A DNA stretch of 6,662 nucleotides from Desulfobacterales bacterium (GTDB taxonomy: Bacteria > Desulfobacterota > Desulfobacteria > Desulfobacterales > JAFDCJ01), in the NCBI GenBank assembly GCA_029939875.1, contig JAOZSC010000150.1:1-6662 (forward strand). Reading direction: 5' to 3'. The notes under the pieces are model-generated. The model was not told where the DNA came from. It was given only the letters and a program-made list of their open reading frames with translations, and ran no database searches. Position numbers and translations under genes: made by a program. Of the stretch, positions 1-5,552 are shown piece by piece. Every line of letters starts with the position of its first letter. Within the stretch, counting starts at the first letter, position 1.

Positions 1-1806
1 ATGGAGATTGAAGTGTTCCGGATGGATCAGCGCATCAAAAGCCGGGTGAAGGAACAGATGGAAAAGACCCAGAAGAATTATTATTTAAACGAGCAGATGC
101 GTGCCATTAAGAAGGAAATGGGCGCCGAAGAGGACCCGGGCGATGAAATCAGGGAGCTTGAAGAAAAAATAAAAAAGAAGAAAATGTCCAAGGAGGCCAC
201 CGAAAAGGTTGGACAGGAGCTGAAAAAATTAAAAATGATGACGCCCATGTCCGCCGAAGCCACGGTGGTCCGAAATTATATCGACTGGATTATCAGCCTT
301 CCATGGTTCGAAAAAACCGAGGTGGCCGATGACCTCGACGAAGCTGAAAAAATTCTGGATGAAGACCACTACGGTCTTGAAAAGCCCAAAGAGCGGATTC
401 TGGAATATCTGGCGGTTCAAGCCCTGGTTAAAAAAATTCGCGGTCCGATCCTGTGCTTTGTCGGTCCCCCCGGGGTTGGCAAAACATCGCTGGCCAAATC
501 AATTTCCCGGGCCACCGGCCGGGAATATGTTCGCCTTTCTTTGGGCGGCGTGCGCGACGAGGCGGAAATCCGGGGACACCGGCGAACTTATATCGGAGCG
601 TTACCGGGCAAGATTTTGCAGTCCCTGAAAAAAGCCGGGGTTAATAATCCGGTTTTTTGCCTGGATGAAGTCGACAAAATGAGCATGGATTTCAGAGGCG
701 ACCCCTCAGCTGCGCTGTTGGAGGTCTTGGATCCGGAACAAAATTTCAGCTTCAACGATCATTACCTGGATCTGGATTACGATCTTTCCGACATTTTGTT
801 TATCACCACGGCCAATACCCTGCCGGATATTCCCCTGCCGCTGCAGGACCGCATGGAAATTATTCGGCTGCCCGGCTATACGGAATACGAAAAATATCAT
901 ATTGCCAAAGGCTTTCTGGTCCGCAAACAGATAAAAAACAACGGCCTGGAAGATAAAAATGTGACTTTTTCTAAAAATTCAATCCTGACTCTCATCCGGC
1001 GTTACACCCGGGAAGCCGGCGTGCGAAACCTGGAACGCGAGATTGCATCCGTCTGCCGCAAGCTGGCGCGCCAGGTTCTGAAAGAAAAAGACAAAGACGA
1101 ATTTAAGGTCAGTGAAAAATCCATTCCCAAATACCTGGGCCCCGATCGCTTCCGCCAGGAACAGGTGGAAGAAAAAGACCAGGTCGGCCTTGTGACCGGT
1201 ATGGCGTGGACCCAGGTGGGCGGTGAGTTGCTGTTTATCGAAACCCTGATCATGCCGGGCAAGGGGAAGTTGAGCGTCACCGGAAAACTGGGCGATGTCA
1301 TGCAGGAGTCCGCTCAGGCCGCGGTAAGTTACGTCCGCTCCCGTGCCGGGCACCTGATGATTGACGAGAAATTTTACAAAAAGTACGATATCCACATTCA
1401 CATACCGGAGGGGGCCATTCCCAAGGACGGGCCTTCGGCCGGCATCACCATGTGTACCTCGCTGGTTTCGGCCCTGGCAAAACGACCCGTTCACCGGGAT
1501 ATCGCCATGACCGGAGAGATTACACTTCGGGGCAGAGTGCTGCCCATCGGGGGGTTGAAAGAAAAAATTATTGCGGCCCACCGCGGCGGCGTCAAGAAAA
1601 TCCTGATCCCCAAAGAAAACGAAAAAGACTTGAAGGATGTCCCCCAGAGTATCTCCAAACAGCTGGAAATTCTGACGGTGGAACACATGGACGAGGTGCT
1701 CACCCATGCCCTGGTTTTGGATGAGGGGGATTGCCTTTTTCGCAAGGTGGATATTCCTTTTGAAATGACGGCTGGAAAGCCGGATGATCCGCGGCAACTG
1801 GTTTAA
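1..1806 (+). CDS. lon: ATP-dependent Lon protease (LonA), 5'-truncated by window edge
   Basis: Cytosolic AAA+ serine protease that unfolds and degrades misfolded proteins and short-lived regulators, including many antitoxins. The visible 601 residues hold the coiled-coil end of the N-domain (about 1-100), the AAA+ module and the protease domain. Seen motifs are Walker A GPPGVGKT (155-162), Walker B FCLDEVD (219-225), sensor-1 TTAN (269-272), sensor-2 GVRNLER (340-346), and the protease signature PKDGPSAG with catalytic Ser479 and its partner Lys522 in GGLKEK. The Ser-Lys spacing of 43 equals that of E. coli Lon (S679/K722), and the numbering offset is exactly 200. About 200 N-terminal residues therefore lie outside the window, and the ATG at position 1 is an internal Met: the protein opens in a helix homologous to the middle of E. 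coli Lon. All catalytic residues are intact. The stop TAA is at 1804-1806. No obvious terminator separates it from the tRNA promoter region. Confidence 0.97.
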   Translation: MEIEVFRMDQRIKSRVKEQMEKTQKNYYLNEQMRAIKKEMGAEEDPGDEIRELEEKIKKKKMSKEATEKVGQELKKLKMMTPMSAEATVVRNYIDWIISLPWFEKTEVADDLDEAEKILDEDHYGLEKPKERILEYLAVQALVKKIRGPILCFVGPPGVGKTSLAKSISRATGREYVRLSLGGVRDEAEIRGHRRTYIGALPGKILQSLKKAGVNNPVFCLDEVDKMSMDFRGDPSAALLEVLDPEQNFSFNDHYLDLDYDLSDILFITTANTLPDIPLPLQDRMEIIRLPGYTEYEKYHIAKGFLVRKQIKNNGLEDKNVTFSKNSILTLIRRYTREAGVRNLEREIASVCRKLARQVLKEKDKDEFKVSEKSIPKYLGPDRFRQEQVEEKDQVGLVTGMAWTQVGGELLFIETLIMPGKGKLSVTGKLGDVMQESAQAAVSYVRSRAGHLMIDEKFYKKYDIHIHIPEGAIPKDGPSAGITMCTSLVSALAKRPVHRDIAMTGEITLRGRVLPIGGLKEKIIAAHRGGVKKILIPKENEKDLKDVPQSISKQLEILTVEHMDEVLTHALVLDEGDCLFRKVDIPFEMTAGKPDDPRQLV

Positions 1807-1830
1807 AATCGTTTCAGCGCCATTTTGCCC

Positions 1831-1859
1831 TTGACAAGGTATCCGTAAATTGTTAGCTG
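1831..1859 (+). promoter_or_regulatory. candidate promoter of the tRNA cluster
   Basis: A perfect sigma70 -35 hexamer TTGACA (1831-1836) lies 24 nt after the lon stop. The -10 is poor: TTAGCT (1853-1858, 16-nt spacer) or TAGCTG (1854-1859, 17-nt spacer, preceded by an extended -10 TG at 1851-1852). Initiation here would start about 30 nt before tRNA-Val. The location suits a tRNA promoter, but the weak -10 keeps this tentative; read-through from lon is the alternative. Confidence 0.4.
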
Positions 1860-1897
1860 TACGGCTTCCAGGGCGAAAACCACAAGGATTTTTTTGA

Positions 1898-1973
1898 GGG
1901 CGGGTAGCTCAGTTGGGAGAGCGTCGGCCTTACAAGCCGGATGTCACAGGTTCAAGCCCTGTTCCGCCCACCA
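1898..1973 (+). tRNA. tRNA-Val (anticodon UAC)
   Basis: A complete cloverleaf was read by hand. The acceptor stem GGGCGGG (1898-1904) pairs with TCCGCCC (1963-1969), with one G-U pair at 7-66. The D arm is GCTC/GAGC (1907-1922). The anticodon stem TCGGC/GCCGG (1924-1940) carries the loop CTTACAA, giving anticodon TAC (1931-1933), which reads valine GUA. The T arm is ACAGG/CCTGT with loop TTCAAGC. The discriminator is A1970 and CCA is genome-encoded (1971-1973). It is the first tRNA of a short cluster downstream of lon, co-oriented with tRNA-Asp. Confidence 0.97.
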
Positions 1974-1990
1974 CCCCAGACAAGTGGTGG
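1968..1990 (+). repeat. hairpin overlapping the tRNA-Val 3' end
   Basis: CCACCAC (1968-1974) and GTGGTGG (1984-1990) form a perfect 7-bp inverted repeat with a 9-nt loop. The left arm includes the discriminator and encoded CCA of tRNA-Val, so in the precursor this hairpin competes with the acceptor stem. No T-run follows, so it is not an intrinsic terminator. A role in 3' processing is possible but not shown. Confidence 0.5.
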
Positions 1991-1995
1991 ACGCT

Positions 1996-2071
1996 AAACG
2001 TGTCGTTCAGTTTGGTTAGAACGTCCCGCATATCCTGCGGGAAGATCGCCAGCTCGAGTCTTGCTCTGAAA
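1996..2071 (+). pseudogene. degenerate tRNA relic, tRNA-Asp-like
   Basis: Between the two intact tRNAs lies a third tRNA-like sequence. Its D arm is intact and GTTCAGTTTGGTTAGAACG (2005-2023) is identical to tRNA-Asp 2090-2108. An anticodon-like hairpin follows: TCCCG (2024-2028) pairs with CGGGA (2038-2042), leaving a 9-nt loop, or a 6-bp stem with a 7-nt loop. Either way it is 2 nt longer than in tRNA-Asp. The T arm GCCAG/CTTGC has one C-T mismatch and loop CTCGAGT instead of TTCGAGT. The expected acceptor strands (1996-2002 and 2065-2071) do not pair and there is no CCA, so it should not be chargeable. In the 7-nt reading, loop bases 34-36 would be ATC, but this should not be trusted. It is best read as a decayed duplicate of tRNA-Asp or of a related tRNA. 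Confidence 0.75.
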
Positions 2072-2080
2072 ACAATTTAA

Positions 2081-2158
2081 GGGGGCGTAGTTCAGTTTGG
2101 TTAGAACGCCGGCCTGTCACGCCGGAGGTCGCGAGTTCGAGTCTCGTCGCTCCCGCCA
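2081..2158 (+). tRNA. tRNA-Asp (anticodon GUC)
   Basis: A complete cloverleaf. The acceptor stem GGGGGCG (2081-2087) pairs with CGCTCCC (2148-2154), with one G-U pair. The D arm is GTTC/GAAC with a 10-nt loop. The anticodon stem CCGGC/GCCGG carries loop CTGTCAC, giving anticodon GTC (2116-2118). The T arm GCGAG/CTCGT has loop TTCGAGT. The discriminator is G2155, as expected for tRNA-Asp, and CCA is encoded (2156-2158). It is the last gene of the tRNA cluster and the last clearly core gene before accessory DNA begins. Confidence 0.97.
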
Positions 2159-2167
2159 CATTCAGAT

Positions 2168-2212
2168 AAGGCTTGTCACACTTTCAAGGCGTGGCAGGCC
2201 TTTTCTTTTTTT
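2168..2212 (+). terminator. intrinsic terminator of the tRNA cluster
   Basis: AAGGCTTGTCAC (2168-2179) pairs with GTGGCAGGCCTT (2191-2202) in a 12-bp stem that includes two G-U pairs and an 11-nt loop. It is followed by a T-rich tract with one C (2203-2212). It lies 9 nt after the tRNA-Asp CCA and ends plus-strand transcription before it runs into the convergent vapBC operon. Confidence 0.92.
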
Positions 2213-2248
2213 ATGATATATATTCTTATTTATTTTCGCTCATAGGAA

Positions 2249-2677
2249 TCAGGAAAGAGGGTTACGCCACTTCAACTTGGGAAAACGAGCGAAGTCAGCA
2301 TCGGTAGAAGCCAGCTCGCAACCATGTTCAATGGCCAGTGCTGCCAGATGAGCGTCCGTAACCAGATTAGCAACAGCCTGCCCATCGGTGAGCATCTGCT
2401 GAAATACAGTCCAGTGCCGCTGAGTCGGTCGAACGATCCTCGTACAGGGCTGGTCCAACCAGCTTTGTACACGGGCAAGGGCCTGTTCGAGGGACAGCGG
2501 GCGCTCGAAGACCCGGGGATTGGCTCCAATCCGGATAAATGCGGACAGGACTGTCCAGCACAGACAAACAGTTGCGGTCTGGGAAAGCCGGCCATCCCAC
2601 CATACGCGTGCCTGTTGGTGACGTGGATGAAGCGAGTCTTCCGCATACAAAAGAATGTTGGCATCGACAAGTATCAA
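2249..2677 (-). CDS. vapC: VapC-type PIN-domain ribonuclease toxin
   Basis: Toxin of a type II toxin-antitoxin pair, predicted to be a Mg2+-dependent endoribonuclease that cuts RNA (often tRNA or rRNA in this family). The 142 residues cover a whole PIN domain. It opens ILVDANILLYA (acidic Asp5), then FIRIGANPRVFERP (47-60), VTDAHLAALA (106-115, Asp108), and the C-terminal STDADFARFP (124-133, Asp126/Asp128). The layout fits the PIN subfamily with the NPRVFERPL segment. The usual middle acidic residue of VapC is not obvious in TVLSAFIRI (42-50), where Ser45 stands. The start is a TTG codon (2677-2675) overlapping the antitoxin stop as TTGA; no in-frame ATG lies nearby, and GAGG 7 nt upstream supports it. 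Overlap and a weak start fit translational coupling that keeps toxin below antitoxin. The sequence looks intact and probably active. Confidence 0.92.
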   Translation of the reverse strand: MILVDANILLYAEDSLHPRHQQARVWWDGRLSQTATVCLCWTVLSAFIRIGANPRVFERPLSLEQALARVQSWLDQPCTRIVRPTQRHWTVFQQMLTDGQAVANLVTDAHLAALAIEHGCELASTDADFARFPKLKWRNPLS

Positions 2678-2919
2678 CGGGAATCCTCGCCTTCAACTTG
2701 GGCCAGCAATTCTTGGATGTTATCCAGATTGCGCCCGGATCGCAGGCCCATTGCATGGGGTTTCGTTTTGTACCGCCGATGATTCGCGGGCTGTTCTACA
2801 TGCTCCAGGCCTGTCCGAAGCGCTTCGTTGACAACTGTTTTAAATGGTGTGCGCAGTTTAGCCGCCACGGCCCGTGCCCTCTCCAATACATCATCATCTA
2901 TGGAAATTGTCGTTCTCAT
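2674..2919 (-). CDS. vapB: VapB-type ribbon-helix-helix antitoxin
   Basis: First gene of the operon, 81 residues. The N-terminus MRTTISIDDDVLERARAVAA is the typical ribbon (residues 2-8) and first helix of a ribbon-helix-helix DNA-binding domain, continued by TPFKTVVNEALRTGL (24-38). Such proteins dimerise and bind operator palindromes in their own promoter. The C-terminal half (about 45-81, LDNIQELLAQVEG) should be the toxin-binding tail that covers the PIN active site. It overlaps vapC by 4 nt. The start is the only Met near the N-terminus and has no Shine-Dalgarno; the promoter places the transcript start at or next to the ATG, so translation is probably leaderless. Lon is a known protease of VapB-type antitoxins in other bacteria, and lon lies in this window. 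Confidence 0.9.
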   Translation of the reverse strand: MRTTISIDDDVLERARAVAAKLRTPFKTVVNEALRTGLEHVEQPANHRRYKTKPHAMGLRSGRNLDNIQELLAQVEGEDSR

Positions 2920-2924
2920 ATTAT

Positions 2925-2953
2925 CATCATAGCATCAATTTATATGATGTCAA
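2925..2953 (-). promoter_or_regulatory. vapBC promoter with overlapping inverted-repeat operator
   Basis: On the minus strand, TTGACA (2953-2948), a 16-nt spacer and TATGAT (2931-2926) form a near-consensus sigma70 promoter. Only 6 nt separate the -10 from the vapB ATG (2919), predicting a leaderless mRNA. A perfect 7-bp inverted repeat, CATCATA (2949-2943) and TATGATG (2931-2925) with an 11-nt centre, spans the spacer and covers the -10. It is well placed for autorepression by the ribbon-helix-helix antitoxin or the VapBC complex. The promoter is strongly supported by sequence; the operator role is inferred. Confidence 0.75.
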
Positions 2954-2973
2954 GGCATCAAGGAATTATTTGA

Positions 2974-2996
2974 CCGCCACTGTCTCCAGTGCGCGG
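2974..2996. terminator. stem-loop between the binding-protein gene and vapBC
   Basis: CCGC-CACTG (2974-2982) pairs with CAGTG-C-GCGG (2987-2996), giving 9 bp with one bulged C and a 4-nt loop. It lies after the stop of the minus-strand solute-binding protein gene and before the vapB promoter. The T-rich tail TTTCTTT (2997-3003) is on the plus-strand side; on the minus strand only TCAAATAATT follows. As a terminator for the minus-strand gene it is therefore weak, and it may simply insulate vapBC. Confidence 0.5.
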
Positions 2997-3019
2997 TTTC
3001 TTTATAAGATCCGACGTTC

Positions 3020-3877
3020 TCACTCTGGTGTTGCGTTAAGTTGGATCATTGCCTCGAATATGGGCAGCCTTTTTCGGGTAAACTTGCCAACCCATTTGTC
3101 ATAAATTTCAAGCATCTTTCCTGAGCGGTCAAGTTCAGATATCACGCGATCTGCAACGAGGCGAAAATCGGCATCATTTCGCCTTACGGCAAGTGCAAAA
3201 GGCTCAAAGGAAAACACGTCGGACTTAATTTCAAAGTTCATTGGATCCTGTTCTTTTAGCGCTAAACCAATCAGAACGATCTGATCTGAAGAAAAGGCAT
3301 CGATTTTCTTTTTGCGTAGCGCATCAATGCTTTCTTTTGCCGAATTGAATAAGACGATTTTCGCATCCGTAGATGTTTCTCGAAGGAGTTTTTTCAACAC
3401 GACTGCAGTCGTTGTTGCTTTTATAACTCCAATTTTTTTTCCATCAAAGCCGGCAGAATCAAAAGCCTTATTATCTCTTAAGATCATTAGCGAAGCGCCG
3501 GTGACAAATGTCAGTTGCGTAAAGTCAACAAGTTCACTACGGGAAAGCGTTTTAGTAGTTGAGCCACATAAGATGTCAATTTTGTTATCGTCCAGGGCTT
3601 TAAATCGCTCATCAGCTGTTACGGGAACATATTTGACCTTTACGTCCGTACCGATTTTGTTTTCAACTTCAACTGCTATACCCTTACAAATATCAATAGA
3701 ATAACCAGCCGGGTTGCCGTCTTTATCCAAAAAGGACATGGGCGGTGCAGACACACGATAGCCGATTCTGAACTGGCCGGATTTTTTAATCTGCTGGAGG
3801 GTTCCTGTGAGTTCCTGTGCTGCTATCGGGCTTGCGAAAAAAACGATCAATAAAATGATTCCCAATTTATCTCTCAT
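3020..3877 (-). CDS. periplasmic amino-acid-binding protein, ABC transporter family 3 (glutamate/aspartate GltI-like)
   Basis: Substrate-binding component of an amino-acid ABC importer, 285 residues, exported to the periplasm. Residues 1-20 are a signal peptide (Arg/Lys at 2-4, hydrophobic LGIILLIVFFASPIAA, likely cleavage near A20). The mature protein is a full SBP_bac_3 domain: QIKKSGQFRIGYR (29-41), PPMSFLDKDGNPAGYSID (45-62), a DILCGSTTKTLSR segment (101-113) typical of the glutamate/aspartate group, the hinge and second lobe with GKKIGVIKATTT (147-157) and KKKIDAFSSDQ (189-199), and the closing EIYDKWVGKF (257-266). The start is supported by AAGGAG 9 nt upstream of the ATG. No permease or ATPase gene is in the window, so it is an orphan here or serves a transporter elsewhere. 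Ligand is inferred by resemblance only. It is more AT-rich than lon, consistent with a different history. Confidence 0.9.
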   Translation of the reverse strand: MRDKLGIILLIVFFASPIAAQELTGTLQQIKKSGQFRIGYRVSAPPMSFLDKDGNPAGYSIDICKGIAVEVENKIGTDVKVKYVPVTADERFKALDDNKIDILCGSTTKTLSRSELVDFTQLTFVTGASLMILRDNKAFDSAGFDGKKIGVIKATTTAVVLKKLLRETSTDAKIVLFNSAKESIDALRKKKIDAFSSDQIVLIGLALKEQDPMNFEIKSDVFSFEPFALAVRRNDADFRLVADRVISELDRSGKMLEIYDKWVGKFTRKRLPIFEAMIQLNATPE

Positions 3878-4170
3878 AATAGCCTTCTCCTTAGTGATAG
3901 TGACAAAAATGGCATGATAAGGGATTGCTTTGTTGAGGAAAAACCATAGAGGAATTCCCCGTGAGAGTCAATGTAAAAGTAAGCGTCTGAGCTTACAGAG
4001 AGGCTGTTAATCGACGCCATTGCTATTGAGGTTACAAGACCTTTCATAAACAGTCGCCCAAAATTTTCGATCGAATCTAAAAACCACAATTTATCCATCA
4101 ATATTGATTAAGTGTTGCAAAATTTGGTATGCCTCAGTTATGCTCAAAATATGATTCTGAAGAGAAAGGG

Positions 4171-4366
4171 GGTACCATTAAGATTCGACTTATGAAGGCG
4201 GACGATTTTGACGCTGTGGTTGGACGGAAAAGTACTCAAGGCTTCCCTGCCGGAGTATTACGAAATGAAGTTTGAAAAGCTTTTTCAATCCAAAGATTAT
4301 TTGCCTGTGTCGCTTGGGGCGATTATAAATAGTGCGATTGATACCCTGTTGCTTGCAGTGCGATAG
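4171..4366 (+). pseudogene. GNAT-family acetyltransferase remnant, frameshifted and truncated
   Basis: Positions 4171-4224 read, in one frame, TIKIRLMKADDFDAVV, the usual opening of a GNAT acetyltransferase (first strand, then the start of helix 1). The frame then fails. From 4223 the next frame continues with DGKVLKASLPEYYEMKFEK and LFQSKDYLPVSL (to about 4315), which fits helices 1 and 2 and the approach to strand 2. The expected joint (VV-G-I-D) suggests a small deletion around 4221-4223. After SL the homology ends: GAIINSAIDTLLLAVR runs to TAG (4364-4366) and is not GNAT-like, so the acetyl-CoA-binding part is gone. There is no ATG before the homology; AGAGAAAGGGGG (4161-4172) may be the old ribosome-binding site. 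The family assignment comes from N-terminal wording only. Confidence 0.65.
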
Positions 4367-4443
4367 TTATGAGGCATTGGTGACGGTATTCATAAAAGCT
4401 CCAGGATTAACGTGTGGCGAAAAAAATGGATTTTGGAAATAGC

Positions 4444-4465
4444 TATAATTATCAGCCCTTAAGGG
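4444..4465 (+). promoter_or_regulatory. possible -10 box and adjoining palindrome upstream of lipoprotein gene
   Basis: A perfect TATAAT (4444-4449) lies 109 nt before the lipoprotein ATG, but positions 16-18 nt upstream carry only an A-run and no recognisable -35. The 10-bp palindrome CCCTTAAGGG (4456-4465) sits where a transcript would begin and could be an operator half or mere coincidence. Confidence 0.3.
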
Positions 4466-4558
4466 TTGAATGGTTATTTTAATAAATGGTATTTATTAAT
4501 GCTTGGCATCTCAAGGGCAATCAGTAATTGGACACTTTTTACAGTCAGGAGCAGTTTG

Positions 4559-5176
4559 ATGAAAGAAAATATACTTAAATGGTTTGGTTATCTGCTTTTT
4601 TTTACTTTTCTGATTATTTCTTGCGGCGGGACAGAACTTACCCAGAAGCCGATTGAAGATAGCTATAAGGGAAAGCCCGTGTCTGATATTCTTGTAATTG
4701 CAATAAGCGGCAATGAACATAACCGGAGGCTTTTTGAGAAAAGGTTTGTTGCACATCTGAAGGCCGTTGGGGTTGACGCGATCGCAAGCGAAAAGGCGAT
4801 ATCAATGCCTGCAAACTTGGAATTAAAAAAAAAGACAATATTAGCTGCGGTCAATCAATATAAAAATGATGCTGTGATCATCACACACTTGATCGGCAAA
4901 GAACAAAAAGATGTTTTCACACGAGACGACTCGGTCCATAGAGGCTTTTACGGTTTTTATCAAAGCCGATACAGGGATCCAGGTTATTCAAGCACCAGTA
5001 CGACCGTCCGATTGGAAACGAATTTATACGATGTGAAAACAGAAAAACTCATCTGGTCCGGGCAGTCAAAAACATTGAGCAAAGGCCCAAAAGATAACAT
5101 CATCAATGAGGTGATCAAGGCGGTGATAAATAATTTGCGACAAAATAACTTAATCGCGCCAAAATCATCACCTTAA
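4559..5176 (+). CDS. uncharacterised outer-membrane-type lipoprotein
   Basis: A 205-residue protein when started at the ATG at 4559, chosen because AGGAG (4547-4551) stands 7 nt upstream and because it puts the signal peptide at the N-terminus; the same frame is open to 4466. Residues 1-21 (KENILKW, then hydrophobic YLLFFTFLII) end in the lipobox IISC, with lipidated Cys22 followed by Gly23-Gly24. The lack of Asp at +2 points to the outer membrane. The mature part looks like one alpha/beta domain: VSDILVIAISGNEHNRRLFE (41-60), a helix with KRFVAHLKAVGVDAI, DAVIITHLIGKE (104-115), a Tyr-rich loop (FYGFYQSRYRDPGYSS, 130-145), then strands TVRLETNLYDV (149-159) and EKLIWSGQSKT (162-172) and a final amphipathic helix. 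The YDV..EKLIWSG pattern recurs in several lipoprotein families of unknown role. Function unknown. Confidence 0.85.
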   Translation: MKENILKWFGYLLFFTFLIISCGGTELTQKPIEDSYKGKPVSDILVIAISGNEHNRRLFEKRFVAHLKAVGVDAIASEKAISMPANLELKKKTILAAVNQYKNDAVIITHLIGKEQKDVFTRDDSVHRGFYGFYQSRYRDPGYSSTSTTVRLETNLYDVKTEKLIWSGQSKTLSKGPKDNIINEVIKAVINNLRQNNLIAPKSSP

Positions 5177-5216
5177 GCCCGGCTCAGGGACTATTCCTGC
5201 ATTGAGTCTTAATTAC

Positions 5217-5251
5217 CAAGGTCAGTGGGGTCAGCAAGGTCAGTGGGGTCA
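5217..5251. repeat. tandem 17-bp direct repeat
   Basis: CAAGGTCAGTGGGGTCA occurs twice (5217-5233 and 5235-5251), separated by a single G. Within each unit GGTCA/GGGTCA is itself repeated. It lies just after the lipoprotein gene. It may be slippage debris or the edge of an old mobile element; the function is unknown. Confidence 0.9.
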
Positions 5252-5268
5252 CCCATTAAAGGGCATGT

Positions 5269-5319
5269 CAAGAGAAAAAACACCTCTCCCATAAAAAAAT
5301 GCTTCATTTTTTTCTCTTG
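5269..5319. repeat. 12-bp inverted repeat enclosing a second 9-bp hairpin
   Basis: CAAGAGAAAAAA (5269-5280) pairs with TTTTTTCTCTTG (5308-5319) across a 27-nt loop. Inside, AAAAAAATG (5293-5301) pairs with CATTTTTTT (5305-5313) across a 3-nt loop. Both structures use the same T-run, so only one can form at a time. The arms are A/T-rich and individually weak; mobile-element terminal repeats are an alternative reading. Confidence 0.7.
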
Positions 5320-5444
5320 GTCTTAGTTCCCCCACAGCACGGTGTTGTTTTGCCACCCGTCTCGCACCCGTTATTTCATTTTTATCGGTTCACGGTTCAA
5401 CCTGTGTTGATCCGCACCAGTCACCCATCAGGTTCAAGGCGATT

Positions 5445-5491
5445 GTGTTTTAAGCCAAACACATGTACTTCAAGCACAATGCTTAAAACAC
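5445..5491. repeat. perfect 11-bp inverted repeat with two competing local hairpins
   Basis: GTGTTTTAAGC (5445-5455) pairs perfectly with GCTTAAAACAC (5481-5491) across 25 nt. Each arm can instead fold locally: GTGTTT (5445-5450) with AAACAC (5457-5462), and AAGCA (5472-5476) with TGCTT (5480-5484). One long stem thus competes with two short ones. Either strand could be the transcribed one. Confidence 0.8.
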
Positions 5492-5496
5492 GGCCC

Positions 5497-5516
5497 CTGG
5501 TCCATTCGGACCCCAG
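5497..5516. repeat. stem-loop next to the 11-bp inverted repeat
   Basis: CTGGTCC (5497-5503) pairs with GGA-CC-CCAG (5508-5516), a stem of 7 bp with a 2-nt bulge and a 4-nt loop. It follows the inverted repeat by 5 nt and is the most GC-rich hairpin of this non-coding region. Confidence 0.6.
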
Positions 5517-5552
5517 AAAATCTTCGGTGCCATACCGTGTTCAATTGTTTTT

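Larger units (their letters stand above)
3878..4558. other. gene-poor stretch with gene remnants
   Basis: No intact gene is defensible here. Positions 3878-4098 contain an open minus-strand frame of about 74 codons ending in a TGA that overlaps the binding-protein ATG. It lacks a ribosome-binding site and recognisable domains, and its tail RRRLL is simply the translated Shine-Dalgarno region of the next gene, so I treat it as leader DNA or debris. Positions 4171-4366 are a broken acetyltransferase gene (separate entry). Positions 4367-4558 appear to be the upstream region of the lipoprotein gene, with a possible -10 at 4444-4449 and a 10-bp palindrome at 4456-4465. Confidence 0.5.

Noticed and set aside
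1..3. ATG at the first base as the true lon start
   Set aside because: The protein begins inside the N-terminal coiled-coil region and the Ser/Lys catalytic pair is offset by exactly 200 from E. coli Lon, so about 200 residues are missing upstream.
979..1797. 272-codon open frame on the minus strand inside lon
   Set aside because: Antisense shadow of a well-conserved gene, with no recognisable domain.
1996..2071. functional third tRNA
   Set aside because: Acceptor strands do not pair, there is no CCA, the T stem has a mismatch, and the anticodon hairpin is 2 nt too long.
2324..2973. plus-strand open frames across vapBC
   Set aside because: Shadows of the vapB and vapC genes; no ribosome-binding site or domain.
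3874..4101. 75-codon minus-strand frame overlapping the binding-protein start
   Set aside because: No ribosome-binding site and no family resemblance; its C-terminal RRRLL is the translated Shine-Dalgarno region of the next gene. A small coupled leader gene cannot be fully excluded.
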